40,433 nt of DNA. It comes from an uncultured Lachnospiraceae bacterium. Lineage in GTDB: Bacteria; Bacillota; Clostridia; Lachnospirales; Lachnospiraceae. This document shows positions 15,079 through 24,617 of the stretch, one piece after another; within the stretch, counting starts at the first letter, position 1, and each line of letters starts with the position of its first letter. Both the position numbers and the translations under genes were made by a program. A model generated the notes under the pieces. It searched no databases. It was not told the DNA's origin and worked only from the letters and a program-made list of their open reading frames with translations. The stretch is taken from positions 1 to 40,433 of the forward strand of contig CATNCF010000027.1 of NCBI GenBank assembly GCA_950097145.1, written 5' to 3'.

Positions 15079-15939
15079 ATGATAGATAGGGCAAAAATTT
15101 CAAAAATGGTTCTCTGGGTATTGTTGGGGCTGCTTGCTGTCCTGGCCCTTTATCCGGTGTGCTTTCTTATTATGGGTTCTCTGATGGGGAATGATGAGCT
15201 GGCAGGTTACCTGGGAGCGGTAATTTCAGGGGGCAAGGGCTATGCGGCTGTTCCGCTGCTGCCAGGATTTCCAACCTTAAAACATTATGTGGAAATTTTA
15301 CTGGATTCGCCAGAATTCTTTGTAATGTTCTGGAATTCCATAAAAATTACCTTTGGGGTTCTGGCAGGACAGCTTGTGGTGGGAACCATGGCGGCATGGG
15401 GATTTGCAAAATACGAATTTCCCTGGAAAAAAGGATTTTTTCTGATTTATATCATATTGATGCTGCTGCCTTTTCAGGTATTGATGTTATCTGATTATCT
15501 CATATTAGATAAGCTGAAATTGACAGACAGCCTGTGGGGAATTGTACTTCCGGGAGCATTCTCAACCTTTCCGGTTTTTATCATGTACCGCTTTTTTACA
15601 GAGATTCCAGACAGCTTGATTGAATCAGCGAAATTGGATGGCGCTAAAGGGTGCCAGTTGTTTGTATATATTGCCCTGCCCATAGGTTCTTCCGGGGTGA
15701 TTGCCTCTATGGTGCTGAGTTTTTTGGAATATTGGAGCTTGATAGAACAGCCCATGACATTTTTGAAGGACAAAAGCTTATATCCCCTGTCGATCTTCCT
15801 GCCGGATATTACAAGTACCGGAAAGTCCGGCATGGCATTTGCCACCTCAGTAATTACGTTCATCCCGGCATTATTGATATTTCTTGGAGGCCAGGATTAT
15901 CTGGAACAAGGGATTATGGCAGGCGCAGTAAAAGAATAG
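15079..15939 (+). CDS. sugar-type ABC transporter permease (MalG/UgpE-like)
   Basis: Second permease of the pair, 286 residues, six helices. The EAA loop reads IESAKLDGAKGCQLFVYIALP. Helix one is ALYPVCFLIMGSL, in line with the MalG side of the CUT1 family. A periplasmic insertion (ELAGYLGAVISGGKGYAAVP) between helices one and two is slightly long. The start is either GTG 15070 or ATG 15079; AAAGGGA lies at 15061-15067. The 34-base gap after the first permease, without a terminator, supports one operon. Confidence 0.9.
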   Translation: MIDRAKISKMVLWVLLGLLAVLALYPVCFLIMGSLMGNDELAGYLGAVISGGKGYAAVPLLPGFPTLKHYVEILLDSPEFFVMFWNSIKITFGVLAGQLVVGTMAAWGFAKYEFPWKKGFFLIYIILMLLPFQVLMLSDYLILDKLKLTDSLWGIVLPGAFSTFPVFIMYRFFTEIPDSLIESAKLDGAKGCQLFVYIALPIGSSGVIASMVLSFLEYWSLIEQPMTFLKDKSLYPLSIFLPDITSTGKSGMAFATSVITFIPALLIFLGGQDYLEQGIMAGAVKE

Positions 15940-15967
15940 AGAGAGATGGCTGGAAAGGGACAGAGCA

Positions 15968-17449
15968 ATGGACAGAAAAAAGATATTTGGAATATTCGGC
16001 GGTTTTCTGGCGGTGATGCTTGTATTTACCTTATTGTCAAGGGCAGTAAGCGGGGCGGCCATGGCGAAGGTGGAAACAGTTAAGATTTCTACCGGAACCA
16101 TTGAGCATAAGGTAATTGGAAGCGGCAGGACAGAAGCTGGAAAAGAAATTGCAGTTTATACAGAAGCAGGGCAGCGGGTGAAAGAAATCTGTGTTCAAGA
16201 GGGACAGTCTGTAGAGGAAGGAGAGGTACTGTTCCTGGTGGATTTACAAGAGCTGGAAGAACAGATTATGGCAGCCAGGCAGGAGCTGGAGAAGCTGAAA
16301 CTGCAGGGACAGGATACCCAGAGTGCCCAGAGTGTGGAACGGCAGAATCAGCAAAATGCCAGAAACCGGGCGGCAGAGGATTACAATACTGCTGTGGCGC
16401 AGGGAAATGAAGCTGTGGCAGAGGCAAAAGCAGCCTGGGACCGGGCGGAACAGGAATTGCAGCAATTCTTACAGACCAGCCTGGAAGCTGACAACTCCGG
16501 GAAGAATACCCTGATACCGCGGACAGACCTTAGCGCCCCAGAAGAAAAATATGAGAATTCAGAAACAGGAGAGGAAACGCAAAAGAAAGACAGTGAAGAA
16601 GACAGCGGGCAGGCACAGCCGGAAAATGATGCGGCAAATTGGGAAGCCAGAAAAAAAGAACTGGAAGAAGCAGCGTCACAGGCCAGAGCCGCTTACCAGG
16701 CAGCCCTTTCTTCCCGGACAGATAATGTAAAAAATGCGGCGAGGGCTTTAGAGGACGCGTCGCTTCCGAGAGCTTCTGACAGTACCGGGAAACAAAATGA
16801 GATTACCAGACAGCAGCAGGAACTGGCATTGAATAAACTTTTGAAACTGAAAGAGGCAGAGGGAACAGTGACAGCGCCAGTGGGGGGAATGGTGACAAAC
16901 ATTGCGATTACTACAGGAGATTTTACTACGGAGGGAACAGCCATACGTCTTGCCGATACTTCTAAGGGCTGCCGGATTACGGCTTCTATCAGCAAGGCAG
17001 ATGAGAAATATGTCAGCAAAGGAAGCCCGGTAATTATCACTGCTTCTGGAAGCAAGGATAAAATCAGTGATTACACGGTGTCTAACATTACAGAACATGA
17101 GGAAGATAAAGATTTACTGAATGTGTCCATTGATCTGCCAGAAGGGGTTCTGGAGGCAGGAATCTCTGTGGAGGTTGAGATCCAGCAGAAATCAAAAAAT
17201 TATAATACAGTTCTTCCGCTGGAAGCGCTTCATGAGGAACAGACGGGATATTATGTTTTGATCCTGCAGGAAGAGAAGGGCGTCCTGGGCTCAGAACTGA
17301 CGGCAAAACGTTTTGAGGTTGAGGTACTGGATAAGAATGATACGAAGGTCGCATTGGAGGAAGGAATGCTTACGGGAGATCAGGAAGTAATCAGTAGTTC
17401 CAGCCGCTTTATTGATGATGGAAGCAAGGTGAGAAGGAAGGCAGAATGA
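15968..17449 (+). CDS. HlyD/MacA-like periplasmic adaptor protein
   Basis: A 493-residue membrane-fusion protein. One N-terminal anchor (residues 7-27), then a lipoyl half-motif (VKEICVQEGQSVEEGEVLF), a long coiled-coil hairpin (about residues 85-285, rich in Glu, Gln and Ala) and the returning lipoyl half (GTVTAPVGGMVTNIAITTGDF), then a beta-barrel segment. The tip of the coiled coil holds an acidic insert (about 180-220). Such adaptors work with MacB or RND pumps; in Gram-positive bacteria with MacB-type ABC exporters. Here it follows importer-type permeases. Its stop overlaps the next ATG by 4 bases, which points to tight coupling with the membrane protein that follows. Confidence 0.87.
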   Translation: MDRKKIFGIFGGFLAVMLVFTLLSRAVSGAAMAKVETVKISTGTIEHKVIGSGRTEAGKEIAVYTEAGQRVKEICVQEGQSVEEGEVLFLVDLQELEEQIMAARQELEKLKLQGQDTQSAQSVERQNQQNARNRAAEDYNTAVAQGNEAVAEAKAAWDRAEQELQQFLQTSLEADNSGKNTLIPRTDLSAPEEKYENSETGEETQKKDSEEDSGQAQPENDAANWEARKKELEEAASQARAAYQAALSSRTDNVKNAARALEDASLPRASDSTGKQNEITRQQQELALNKLLKLKEAEGTVTAPVGGMVTNIAITTGDFTTEGTAIRLADTSKGCRITASISKADEKYVSKGSPVIITASGSKDKISDYTVSNITEHEEDKDLLNVSIDLPEGVLEAGISVEVEIQQKSKNYNTVLPLEALHEEQTGYYVLILQEEKGVLGSELTAKRFEVEVLDKNDTKVALEEGMLTGDQEVISSSSRFIDDGSKVRRKAE

Positions 17450-18594
17450 AAATGAAAAAGTATGCAGCCAGCGTGTTTTTAGCAGGACTGGCGGGGATTG
17501 TAATCTTATTTTTTTATTTATCCGCAGCGTGCTGGGGAAATCTTGATTGGAGCAGAGAGAACATCATGTTCTGTATGGATGAATCTGTCAGTGAAAATCA
17601 GGCGGTACTTATGGTGGAACAGCATTTGGAAAGATTAGAGGAGAATTTTCATGACAGGGAAGAACAAGAAGAGATACCAGGATTCTGCATTTGGGGGCAG
17701 AAAGAGCAGGTTTTATTGAAAAATGAGGAGTTATCCCGCAGTATTCAAAGAGATGTGATTATTTTTTGCGGCGCTCCAGAACTCTTGTTTGAAGAATGCA
17801 GGGTTCCTGGATGGGAAGACAGGCGGGGATGCCTGGTAGACGAAGAGACGGCATGGGAATTGTTCGGAAGTAAAGAGGCAGAGGGGCAGGAAATCACTTA
17901 TGAGGGAAATACCTATATTATAAGGAAGGTAATTTCTGGAAAAAGTGGAATTGCCGCATTTCCAGCAGCGGAACGAGAGCAAGATGCAGGAAAGGAAGTT
18001 CCGGCAGAAGAAGAACGGTTCCCGCTCATGCAGCCAGAGGAAAAGAACTTAAACAGAGTTACTATAAAAAAGCCAGAGAGCCAGTCTGTCAGTGAGCTGC
18101 AGACCGGCTGGTCTGGCTGGTCTGGTATGAGAATACAGATTCTGGATCTGGAGCTTCTGCGGGGATTGGGAGGTTTTTGTGTTCTTTTGTTCCCTGTGAC
18201 ACTCTGTTCTATTTTTCTGTTTTGCTTGTGCAGCCAGTATCGGAGAGAAAAAGGATGGAAAGCTAGGGCAGGGATGCTTGGGTTTGTTTTGGGATTTATT
18301 TTGACAGCGCTGTTTTTATCTGGAACATGGGTGCAGATTCCAGACGATTACATTCCGGCAAAATGGTCTGATTTTGAGTTCTGGTCCAGGTTGCTGGAGC
18401 AAAAAATAAATGCAGCGAAATTGTTGTCTAAGATTCCGAAGTCTACGGTTGATTTTGGCTGGCTGACTGATTTTTGGAAATGTACAGTTTCTGGAATCCT
18501 GGCAGAGATCCTGGCGGTTCTCTTGCTTTTCTCCTGGAAGTGTTCTAAAATAGAATTTATGTTTAGAAAATCTGACAGGAGGATATGGGATTGA
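17446..18594 (+). CDS. membrane protein with MacB-like topology, no ATPase partner
   Basis: A 382-residue protein with a helix near residues 8-27, an external domain of about 215 residues, then three helices near 245-268, 278-302 and 352-372. This helix-ectodomain-three-helix plan is that of MacB/FtsX permeases. The ectodomain has FCIWGQKEQVLLKNEEL and CLVDEETAWELFGSKEA, which resemble MacB periplasmic-core strands. The sequence is divergent and no family is certain. It overlaps the adaptor gene by 4 bases and the next gene by 10, so all three are translationally coupled. It may form an assembly with the adaptor; its function is not known. Confidence 0.7.
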   Translation: MKMKKYAASVFLAGLAGIVILFFYLSAACWGNLDWSRENIMFCMDESVSENQAVLMVEQHLERLEENFHDREEQEEIPGFCIWGQKEQVLLKNEELSRSIQRDVIIFCGAPELLFEECRVPGWEDRRGCLVDEETAWELFGSKEAEGQEITYEGNTYIIRKVISGKSGIAAFPAAEREQDAGKEVPAEEERFPLMQPEEKNLNRVTIKKPESQSVSELQTGWSGWSGMRIQILDLELLRGLGGFCVLLFPVTLCSIFLFCLCSQYRREKGWKARAGMLGFVLGFILTALFLSGTWVQIPDDYIPAKWSDFEFWSRLLEQKINAAKLLSKIPKSTVDFGWLTDFWKCTVSGILAEILAVLLLFSWKCSKIEFMFRKSDRRIWD

Positions 18595-18848
18595 AGATAA
18601 GAAGTTCTTGGATTATTGTTTTTGTCATGCTGACAGGGCTAATCATTGGAACAGTCATTGGCAGCTACTGCAGTGGGATCGGAGCATTGAGCTGGCTGAA
18701 TTATGGGCAGGTATTTGGGCTTACTACGCCCTTTGTATTAGATCTTGGGGTATTTGTGCTGACGCTGGGACTAACGATTAAAATTAATATCGCAAGTATT
18801 ATCGGAATTGTTATTGCATTTTTATGTTATAAGCTTCTGGTGAGATAA
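18585..18848 (+). CDS. small membrane protein, DUF4321-like
   Basis: An 87-residue protein with two transmembrane helices (about residues 9-28 and 53-83) around a GxxxGSYCSGIGALSWLNYG loop and LDLGVFVLTLGLTIKINIAS, the pattern of DUF4321 proteins of Clostridia. The function is unknown. AGGAGG at 18577-18582 is only 2 bases before ATG 18585 but 8 before TTG 18591, so the true start may be the TTG. It is the last gene of the six-gene operon, overlapping the previous gene by 10 bases. Confidence 0.75.
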   Translation: MGLKIRSSWIIVFVMLTGLIIGTVIGSYCSGIGALSWLNYGQVFGLTTPFVLDLGVFVLTLGLTIKINIASIIGIVIAFLCYKLLVR

Positions 18849-18880
18849 AATTAATGGAACAGAAAAAATGGTTTAAAAAA

Positions 18881-18909
18881 TTACAGACATGTTAAATTAT
18901 TGATATAGA
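18881..18909 (+). promoter_or_regulatory. candidate promoter of the arabinofuranosidase gene
   Basis: TTACAG at 18881-18886, 17 bases, TATAGA at 18904-18909. It would give a leader of about 90 bases before ATG 19005. The ribosome site AAAGGAGGATTGG lies at normal spacing. No terminator is visible between this operon and the preceding one, so read-through is possible. Confidence 0.5.
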
Positions 18910-19004
18910 AGTCCTCCAATTCTCTTTGTAAAATAAAGATACTAAGGTTTCATAAGGAAAGGATATTATGAAAACTGGTAAAAATTTTAAAGGAGGATTG
19001 GTTT

Positions 19005-22000
19005 ATGAAGAGAGAAAAGATGTTCCAGCGGGTGCTGGCATCCATTCTGTCACTGGCACTTGTTCTTACCAGTATTTCCCTTCAGGGATTTATGACCGTA
19101 CAGGCAGCAGAGACAGAAGAAGGATTGCTTGTTCATTATGACTTTGTGTCACAAAATGACCAGGCAGCGCAGATTCCCGACGCTTCCGGGCACAATAATA
19201 TTGCGGAGATTGAAGCAGTAAGCGGAAGTGCAAGAGGAAAGTATACAATTGTTGACGCCAATATTTATGGCAGGGCAGTAAAGGCTCTGGACTTAAAAGG
19301 CGGCGAGGATGGCGCATTTTTGATTCTTCCAGAAGGTATTCTGAGTGAATGTGATGCAGTTACTGTAAGTACCTGGGTAAAGCTCAGCACAGATAACGGC
19401 TACCAGAGAATCTGGGACTTTGGTTCAGGCACTTCACAGAATTTCTATCTGTGTTCTGACAATTGGAATGCTGGGTTTGAAGGATATTCCGCTATCATCA
19501 ATAAGGGAGAAGGAGAAGTTGGTATTGGAAAAGGCAAGAATGAAGATGAAAGCCTTAAGAATATCGATAAGAACCGTTGGGTATTGACCACAGTTGTTAT
19601 GAACGGATCTACTATGTCCTTATATGAGAACGGTGAGCTGGTTGGAACCAAGGATACGGGAATCACTGTAAAGGATCTGGGCGCAACCGACCAGAACTAT
19701 ATTGCATACAGTCAGTATGGAGATACTCCTACTACAGGGCAGTATGCAGACTTTAAGATTTATAACAAAGCATTAACAGCAGATCAGATTAAAGCAATGT
19801 ACAATGTGACAGATGAAGGCATTGTAACAGCAGATAACGGAGATCTGGATTTAGGTGATCTGTCTCAGGTAACAGAAGACATTACCCTTCCTACAAAGGG
19901 AGTAAACGGTTCTGATCTTACATGGACAAGTCAGAACAGTGCAGTTGTAATTCAGCAGCCGGATAAAGACGGTAACGTGATTGCAAAGGTAACCAGGCCT
20001 GCAAAAGGCGCAGAGAATGTAACTGGAACCATTACAGCGAGAATCTCTTATGGCACGGCAGCTCCTGTAGACAAAGTTTTTCCTGTAACAGTAATGTCAG
20101 AATATACGGATAAGCAGATTGTAGATCATGATAAAGAAGCTGCTGCCAAGACAGTAGGCGATCTTTCTACAATTATTGACAAGACCCTTGTACTGCCTGC
20201 TAAGGGAGAATGGGGTTCAAAAATTACCTGGAGCTGGACAGGAAAGACCGGCGCAAAAGGCAGCATTGAGATTCCAGCAGAAGCCGATGAAAAAGGCAAT
20301 GTAACTGCGAAAGTAACCAGACCGCCTATTGGTTCTGAAAGTGAGACAGGGACATTGAAAGCTGCCATTACTTCTGGCAGTGAGTCTGTAGAATTACCAT
20401 TTGAAGTAACTCTGCTTGCATACAGCGATTCTATCCAGATCACAAAAGTTGAACCAGTGAATGTAACTACTTTAGTAGGGGTCAGCCCCACAATGCCTAA
20501 GTTTGTAAAGGTAACATATTCTAATAACAGCACAAACAAGGTACAGGTGAGATGGCCGGATGATATTGAAGCAGAGAAATATGCCGCGGAAGGTGAATTT
20601 ACTGTAGAAGGTACTCTGGTAGGAGAATATGAAAAAGCAACAGCAACCGTTAAGGTTGTAACTGGCGATGATGTTGAGAAAGTAGTAGTATCAGACAGCT
20701 TCGATCTGAATGATATTACATTGGATAAGATTGGAACAGACGGTTCTATTCTGACACAGAACCGTGACCGTGACATTGAATATCTGAAACTTCTTGACAA
20801 TAAGCGTATGCTTTACAATTTCTATAAAACATTTGGAGAAACAGATACAATCAAAGATGTGAAGCCTCTGGGCGGCTGGGATGAGCCGGGCGGACTGCTC
20901 CGCGGACATTCCACTGGACATTATATGTCAGCATTGGCTCTTGCTTATGCGTCCACCAAAGATGCAGAAATCAAGGCAAAACTGGATGAAATGGTAACAG
21001 AGCTTCATACATTGCAGCAGAAATCCAAGGGCGATCCGGCTGCATTTAAGACCAAAGGCGTATTGGTAAAAGACTGGAGTACAGATCCAAATGAATGGGG
21101 CGAAGGCTTTATCAGCGCATATTCCCCAGACCAGTTTGCACTGCTGGAGCAGTATGTTCCTTACGGAAGCCCGGATTCTGGTATTTGGGCGCCTTACTAC
21201 ACCTTACATAAGCTTTTGGCAGGATTGATTGACGCTTATACTTATACTGGCAATGAAGAAGCATTGGTGGCTGCAAAGGCCCTTGGCAAATGGGCTTACA
21301 ACCGTCTGAGAGTACTGCCGCAAGAACAGCTTACCAAGATGTGGGCAATGTATATTGCAGGCGAGCTGGGCGGAATCAACGAGTCTATGGCGCAGCTTTA
21401 TATCTATGCCAAGGCAGACGGCGATGCAGATGCAGAGGTATTCTTAAAGGGTGCAAAATTATTTGACAATACTATTTTCTTTGACAATCTGGCTAAAAAT
21501 GTGGACGATATCCGCAACCGCCATGCAAACCAGCATATTCCTCAGGTTATCGGTGCGCTGAAGATTTATGAGGCGACAGTAGCAGAGGGAAAGCCAGATA
21601 TGCATTACTTTAACGTAGCGCAGAACTTCTGGCAGATGACAGTTTCCAGATATGCATATTCCATCGGCGGCGTGGGCGTAGGAGAAGCATTCCCGAAAGA
21701 TCCATATGCACTTGCAGCCAACATTATGAGTGACAGAAACTGTGAGACTTGTGCAGCATACAATATGATGAAAATGACAAAGATGCTGAACAACTACGAT
21801 CCGGATAATGCGGAATACATGGATTATTATGAGAGAACTCTGTACAATCAGATTCTTGCATCCCAGACACCAAATACAACCAGTAAGATGCATAACGGAA
21901 CCACCTACATGCTTCCAATTGGACCTGGCGCAAAAAGAGATTTCGGTGATGACTACAATGCATTTACCTGCTGCCATGGTACAGGTATGGAGAATCATGT

Positions 22001-24440
22001 AAAATATCAGGAAGCAGCTTATGCTAAGACAGAAAACGACTTATATGTAGGCCTGTATCTTCCTTCTACCCTTACTTGGAAAGAAAAAGGCGTGAAGGTT
22101 GTTCAGGAGACAACATTCCCCTCTGAGACTACAAAATTAACAGTAGTGTCAGCATCTGACGGACAGGAAGCCCCAGGACAGAAGGCAGATCCCGAAGGAA
22201 CATTTAACATGAAACTGCGTGTTCCTTATTGGGCAACCAAAGGATTCACAGTAACAGTAAACGGCGAAGAAAAAATGACGAGTGCAGAAATCAGCACTTA
22301 TGTGACAGTAGAAAATGTTAAGATTGGCGATGTGATTGAAGTTAATATGCCATGGAGCATCCATCTTGACAAGACGCCTGATACTCTGGAAGATTCCACA
22401 GTAGCTAGTATCATGTACGGCCCATTTGTTATGGCGTCAAGGAACAGCAGCACAGAGTGGCAGAACCTGACATTGCCAGAGAATTTAGAGAACTACATGA
22501 AAGTTTCCTTCAACGAAAAGAACGGCTTCCCGATTCTTACCGGAGCTGGATATGATTTTGTTCCTATGTTCGCACCAGAACTTGCATCTGAAGGATATCA
22601 TGCATATTCCAAAGTTGCCGTAATCCCGGATGATGGAAGCGAATGGTATCAATTAAAAGTTAATAATAAGACACCGTTAAATGGAGGCATCAGCACAACT
22701 GCAAAGGGCGTTATGATGAGAGAAGGTTCTGACCTTGTGGTTACCTTAAAGCCCAATGAAGGTTATGCAGTGCGTAAGCTGATTGTCAATGGAACAGATG
22801 TAAAAGACCAGGTTAAGGATAATGTATACACACTGAAAAATGTAAGCGGTGATGTAGAATTGACAGTAACTTTCCGTCCGCCAACAGATAATCCAATGAA
22901 TCTGGAGTATTCTGCAACCATCGCTTCTGACCGTCCCAATGATCAGGATAACTGGTACGGCGAAAAAGAAGACGCTCAGAGAGACTGGGAGCCAAAAGCA
23001 TCTGACGGACAGGGCAAGAAAGGCTGGGTAAATTGGTATACAGCGCCTGGAGCAGAGTGTAAACTCTGGTACACCTGGGATGATCCGGTTACCATGAATG
23101 CTTTTGATGTATTCTGGCGTGCTAATAATGCATGGATGAAGGTTCCAGGCAGCCTTGAGGTTTCTTACCTGGATGCTGATGGAAACTGGCAGAAAGCAAA
23201 TCTGAAGACAAGTTATGAAGATTGTGTAAAGATGGATCAGTATAACAGAATCCTCTTTGATGAGATTACAACCACAGCAGTACGGCTTGATATGACCATC
23301 AACACAAGCGAAGAAAATGAAGCTGCCGGATGTACCGGCGTATACCGCTGGAAGGTTATGAAACTGGAGCCAGTTGCAGTTACAGGTGTAACATTAGACA
23401 AAGAAACCCTGGCGCTGAAAGTAGGCGAAAGCGATACTCTGACAGCAACAGTAGCTCCAGATGATGCAGCCGATAAGAGCGTAACCTGGACAAGTGACGC
23501 TGAAGAAGTAGCAAGTGTAGAAAATGGAAAAGTAACTGCTAAGAAAGCAGGAACAGCCAAGATAACAGTTACCAGCGTGGAAGATAATACCAAGAAAGCA
23601 GAATGTACAGTAACCGTAACAGAAAGTACCGGAACAGATAACGTAGCGGTTACAAATGTGACATTGAATAAAATTGCCCTGGCTCTGACAGAAGGCGGAA
23701 GTGAAACTTTGACAGCAACAGTAGCTCCGGCAAATGCAACCAACAAGAATGTGACTTGGGTAAGCGATAAACCAGAGGTAGCAAGTGTAGAAAATGGAAA
23801 AGTAACTGCTAAGAAGGCAGGAACAGCAACCATCACTGTTACCAGCGCAGCAGACAGTACCAAGAAGGCATCCTGTGTTGTAACTGTAAAGGCTAAGACT
23901 GTCACAGTTCCAGAGGTAAGAGTAAGCAGCGTAACACTGAATGTGAAGAATCTTACTTTGGGTGTAAAGGAAACTTTCACACTGAAAGCAACAGTGAAAC
24001 CTTCCAATGTGAAGAATAAGAAAGTAACTTGGAAGTCTGATAAGACGAAGATTGTGGCAGTAAAGAACGGCAAACTTACAGCTAAGAAAGCTGGTAAGGC
24101 AAAGATTACCGCGACCAGCCAGGCTGATAAGACCAAGAAAAAGACCATTACCGTAACTGTGAAGAAAGCTCCGGACAAGAAGGCTAAGGTTACTCTGAAT
24201 AAGAAGAAAGTAACCATGAAGACCAAAGGAAAGAATAAGACCTTCCAGATTAAGGCTAAGATTTCCTCCAAGTACGGAAGCAATTCCTTCAAATACACCA
24301 TCGACAAGAAAGGCAAGAAAGCTGTAAAAGTTGATAAGAACGGAAAGGTAACTGCTAAGAAGAAAGGAAAAGCAGTCATTACTGTGAAACCTTATAACGG
24401 CAAAGGAAAAGCAGCAAAGCTTACGATTACTGTAAAATAA
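19005..24440 (+). CDS. secreted modular GH127-type beta-L-arabinofuranosidase with Ig-like domains
   Basis: An 1811-residue exported enzyme expected to release L-arabinofuranose from plant or glycoprotein glycans. Modules in order: signal peptide ending VQAAE (~35); LamG-like lectin fold (40-270); two atrophied Ig domains (about 275-370 and 378-470); a Big_4-like domain (475-555); GH127/DUF1680 catalytic domain (about 560-1205); a small repeat domain (1210-1290); an F5/8-like carbohydrate-binding jelly roll (1300-1450); and four Big_2 Ig domains (from 1457, 1546, 1639 and 1726), the last two very lysine-rich. In characterised GH127, zinc is held by a Glu-x-Cys and a Cys-Cys pair, one Cys being the nucleophile. 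Here they are Glu914, Cys916 (NCETC) and Cys989-Cys990 (TCCHG). No LPXTG anchor or SLH domain; the basic tail may bind the wall electrostatically. Confidence 0.92.
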   Translation: MKREKMFQRVLASILSLALVLTSISLQGFMTVQAAETEEGLLVHYDFVSQNDQAAQIPDASGHNNIAEIEAVSGSARGKYTIVDANIYGRAVKALDLKGGEDGAFLILPEGILSECDAVTVSTWVKLSTDNGYQRIWDFGSGTSQNFYLCSDNWNAGFEGYSAIINKGEGEVGIGKGKNEDESLKNIDKNRWVLTTVVMNGSTMSLYENGELVGTKDTGITVKDLGATDQNYIAYSQYGDTPTTGQYADFKIYNKALTADQIKAMYNVTDEGIVTADNGDLDLGDLSQVTEDITLPTKGVNGSDLTWTSQNSAVVIQQPDKDGNVIAKVTRPAKGAENVTGTITARISYGTAAPVDKVFPVTVMSEYTDKQIVDHDKEAAAKTVGDLSTIIDKTLVLPAKGEWGSKITWSWTGKTGAKGSIEIPAEADEKGNVTAKVTRPPIGSESETGTLKAAITSGSESVELPFEVTLLAYSDSIQITKVEPVNVTTLVGVSPTMPKFVKVTYSNNSTNKVQVRWPDDIEAEKYAAEGEFTVEGTLVGEYEKATATVKVVTGDDVEKVVVSDSFDLNDITLDKIGTDGSILTQNRDRDIEYLKLLDNKRMLYNFYKTFGETDTIKDVKPLGGWDEPGGLLRGHSTGHYMSALALAYASTKDAEIKAKLDEMVTELHTLQQKSKGDPAAFKTKGVLVKDWSTDPNEWGEGFISAYSPDQFALLEQYVPYGSPDSGIWAPYYTLHKLLAGLIDAYTYTGNEEALVAAKALGKWAYNRLRVLPQEQLTKMWAMYIAGELGGINESMAQLYIYAKADGDADAEVFLKGAKLFDNTIFFDNLAKNVDDIRNRHANQHIPQVIGALKIYEATVAEGKPDMHYFNVAQNFWQMTVSRYAYSIGGVGVGEAFPKDPYALAANIMSDRNCETCAAYNMMKMTKMLNNYDPDNAEYMDYYERTLYNQILASQTPNTTSKMHNGTTYMLPIGPGAKRDFGDDYNAFTCCHGTGMENHVKYQEAAYAKTENDLYVGLYLPSTLTWKEKGVKVVQETTFPSETTKLTVVSASDGQEAPGQKADPEGTFNMKLRVPYWATKGFTVTVNGEEKMTSAEISTYVTVENVKIGDVIEVNMPWSIHLDKTPDTLEDSTVASIMYGPFVMASRNSSTEWQNLTLPENLENYMKVSFNEKNGFPILTGAGYDFVPMFAPELASEGYHAYSKVAVIPDDGSEWYQLKVNNKTPLNGGISTTAKGVMMREGSDLVVTLKPNEGYAVRKLIVNGTDVKDQVKDNVYTLKNVSGDVELTVTFRPPTDNPMNLEYSATIASDRPNDQDNWYGEKEDAQRDWEPKASDGQGKKGWVNWYTAPGAECKLWYTWDDPVTMNAFDVFWRANNAWMKVPGSLEVSYLDADGNWQKANLKTSYEDCVKMDQYNRILFDEITTTAVRLDMTINTSEENEAAGCTGVYRWKVMKLEPVAVTGVTLDKETLALKVGESDTLTATVAPDDAADKSVTWTSDAEEVASVENGKVTAKKAGTAKITVTSVEDNTKKAECTVTVTESTGTDNVAVTNVTLNKIALALTEGGSETLTATVAPANATNKNVTWVSDKPEVASVENGKVTAKKAGTATITVTSAADSTKKASCVVTVKAKTVTVPEVRVSSVTLNVKNLTLGVKETFTLKATVKPSNVKNKKVTWKSDKTKIVAVKNGKLTAKKAGKAKITATSQADKTKKKTITVTVKKAPDKKAKVTLNKKKVTMKTKGKNKTFQIKAKISSKYGSNSFKYTIDKKGKKAVKVDKNGKVTAKKKGKAVITVKPYNGKGKAAKLTITVK

Positions 24441-24449
24441 ATAGTAATG

Positions 24450-24490
24450 ATACAGGAGGCTGTCCCGGATTCGGGGCAGCCTTCTTGTAT
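24450..24490 (+). terminator. terminator after the arabinofuranosidase gene
   Basis: ATACAGGAGGCTGTCCC pairs with GGGGCAGCCTTCTTGTAT across a 6-base loop, with small mismatches; core GGCTGTCCC/GGGGCAGCC. The T-run on the right is short. Confidence 0.7.
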
Positions 24491-24560
24491 GAAAAAGTAA
24501 AAGGTTGTATGGCACGAGTTCCTATAGCAGCTAAAATATAGGGATTTTGCCTATAGTAAA

Positions 24561-24589
24561 TTGAATTATCCATAAAGATATGTTAAAAT
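24561..24589 (+). promoter_or_regulatory. promoter of the Spx/ArsC-like gene
   Basis: TTGAAT at 24561-24566, a 17-base spacer, TAAAAT at 24584-24589, then GAGGAGG before ATG 24618. It probably also serves the acylphosphatase gene. Confidence 0.65.
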
Positions 24590-24617
24590 GTCATAAAGAA
24601 TATGAGGAGGTAAGAAG

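Noticed and set aside
18961..19130. Possible upstream leader peptide starting at ATG 18968
   Set aside because: It overlaps the signal peptide of the arabinofuranosidase in another frame, and the strong AAAGGAGG serves ATG 19005 instead.
23237..24515. Long minus-strand frames of about 375-380 codons opposite the Ig tail
   Set aside because: They arise from the repeated Lys/Thr/Val codons of the real gene read backwards, are full of Phe/Ser/Leu runs and have no start signals.
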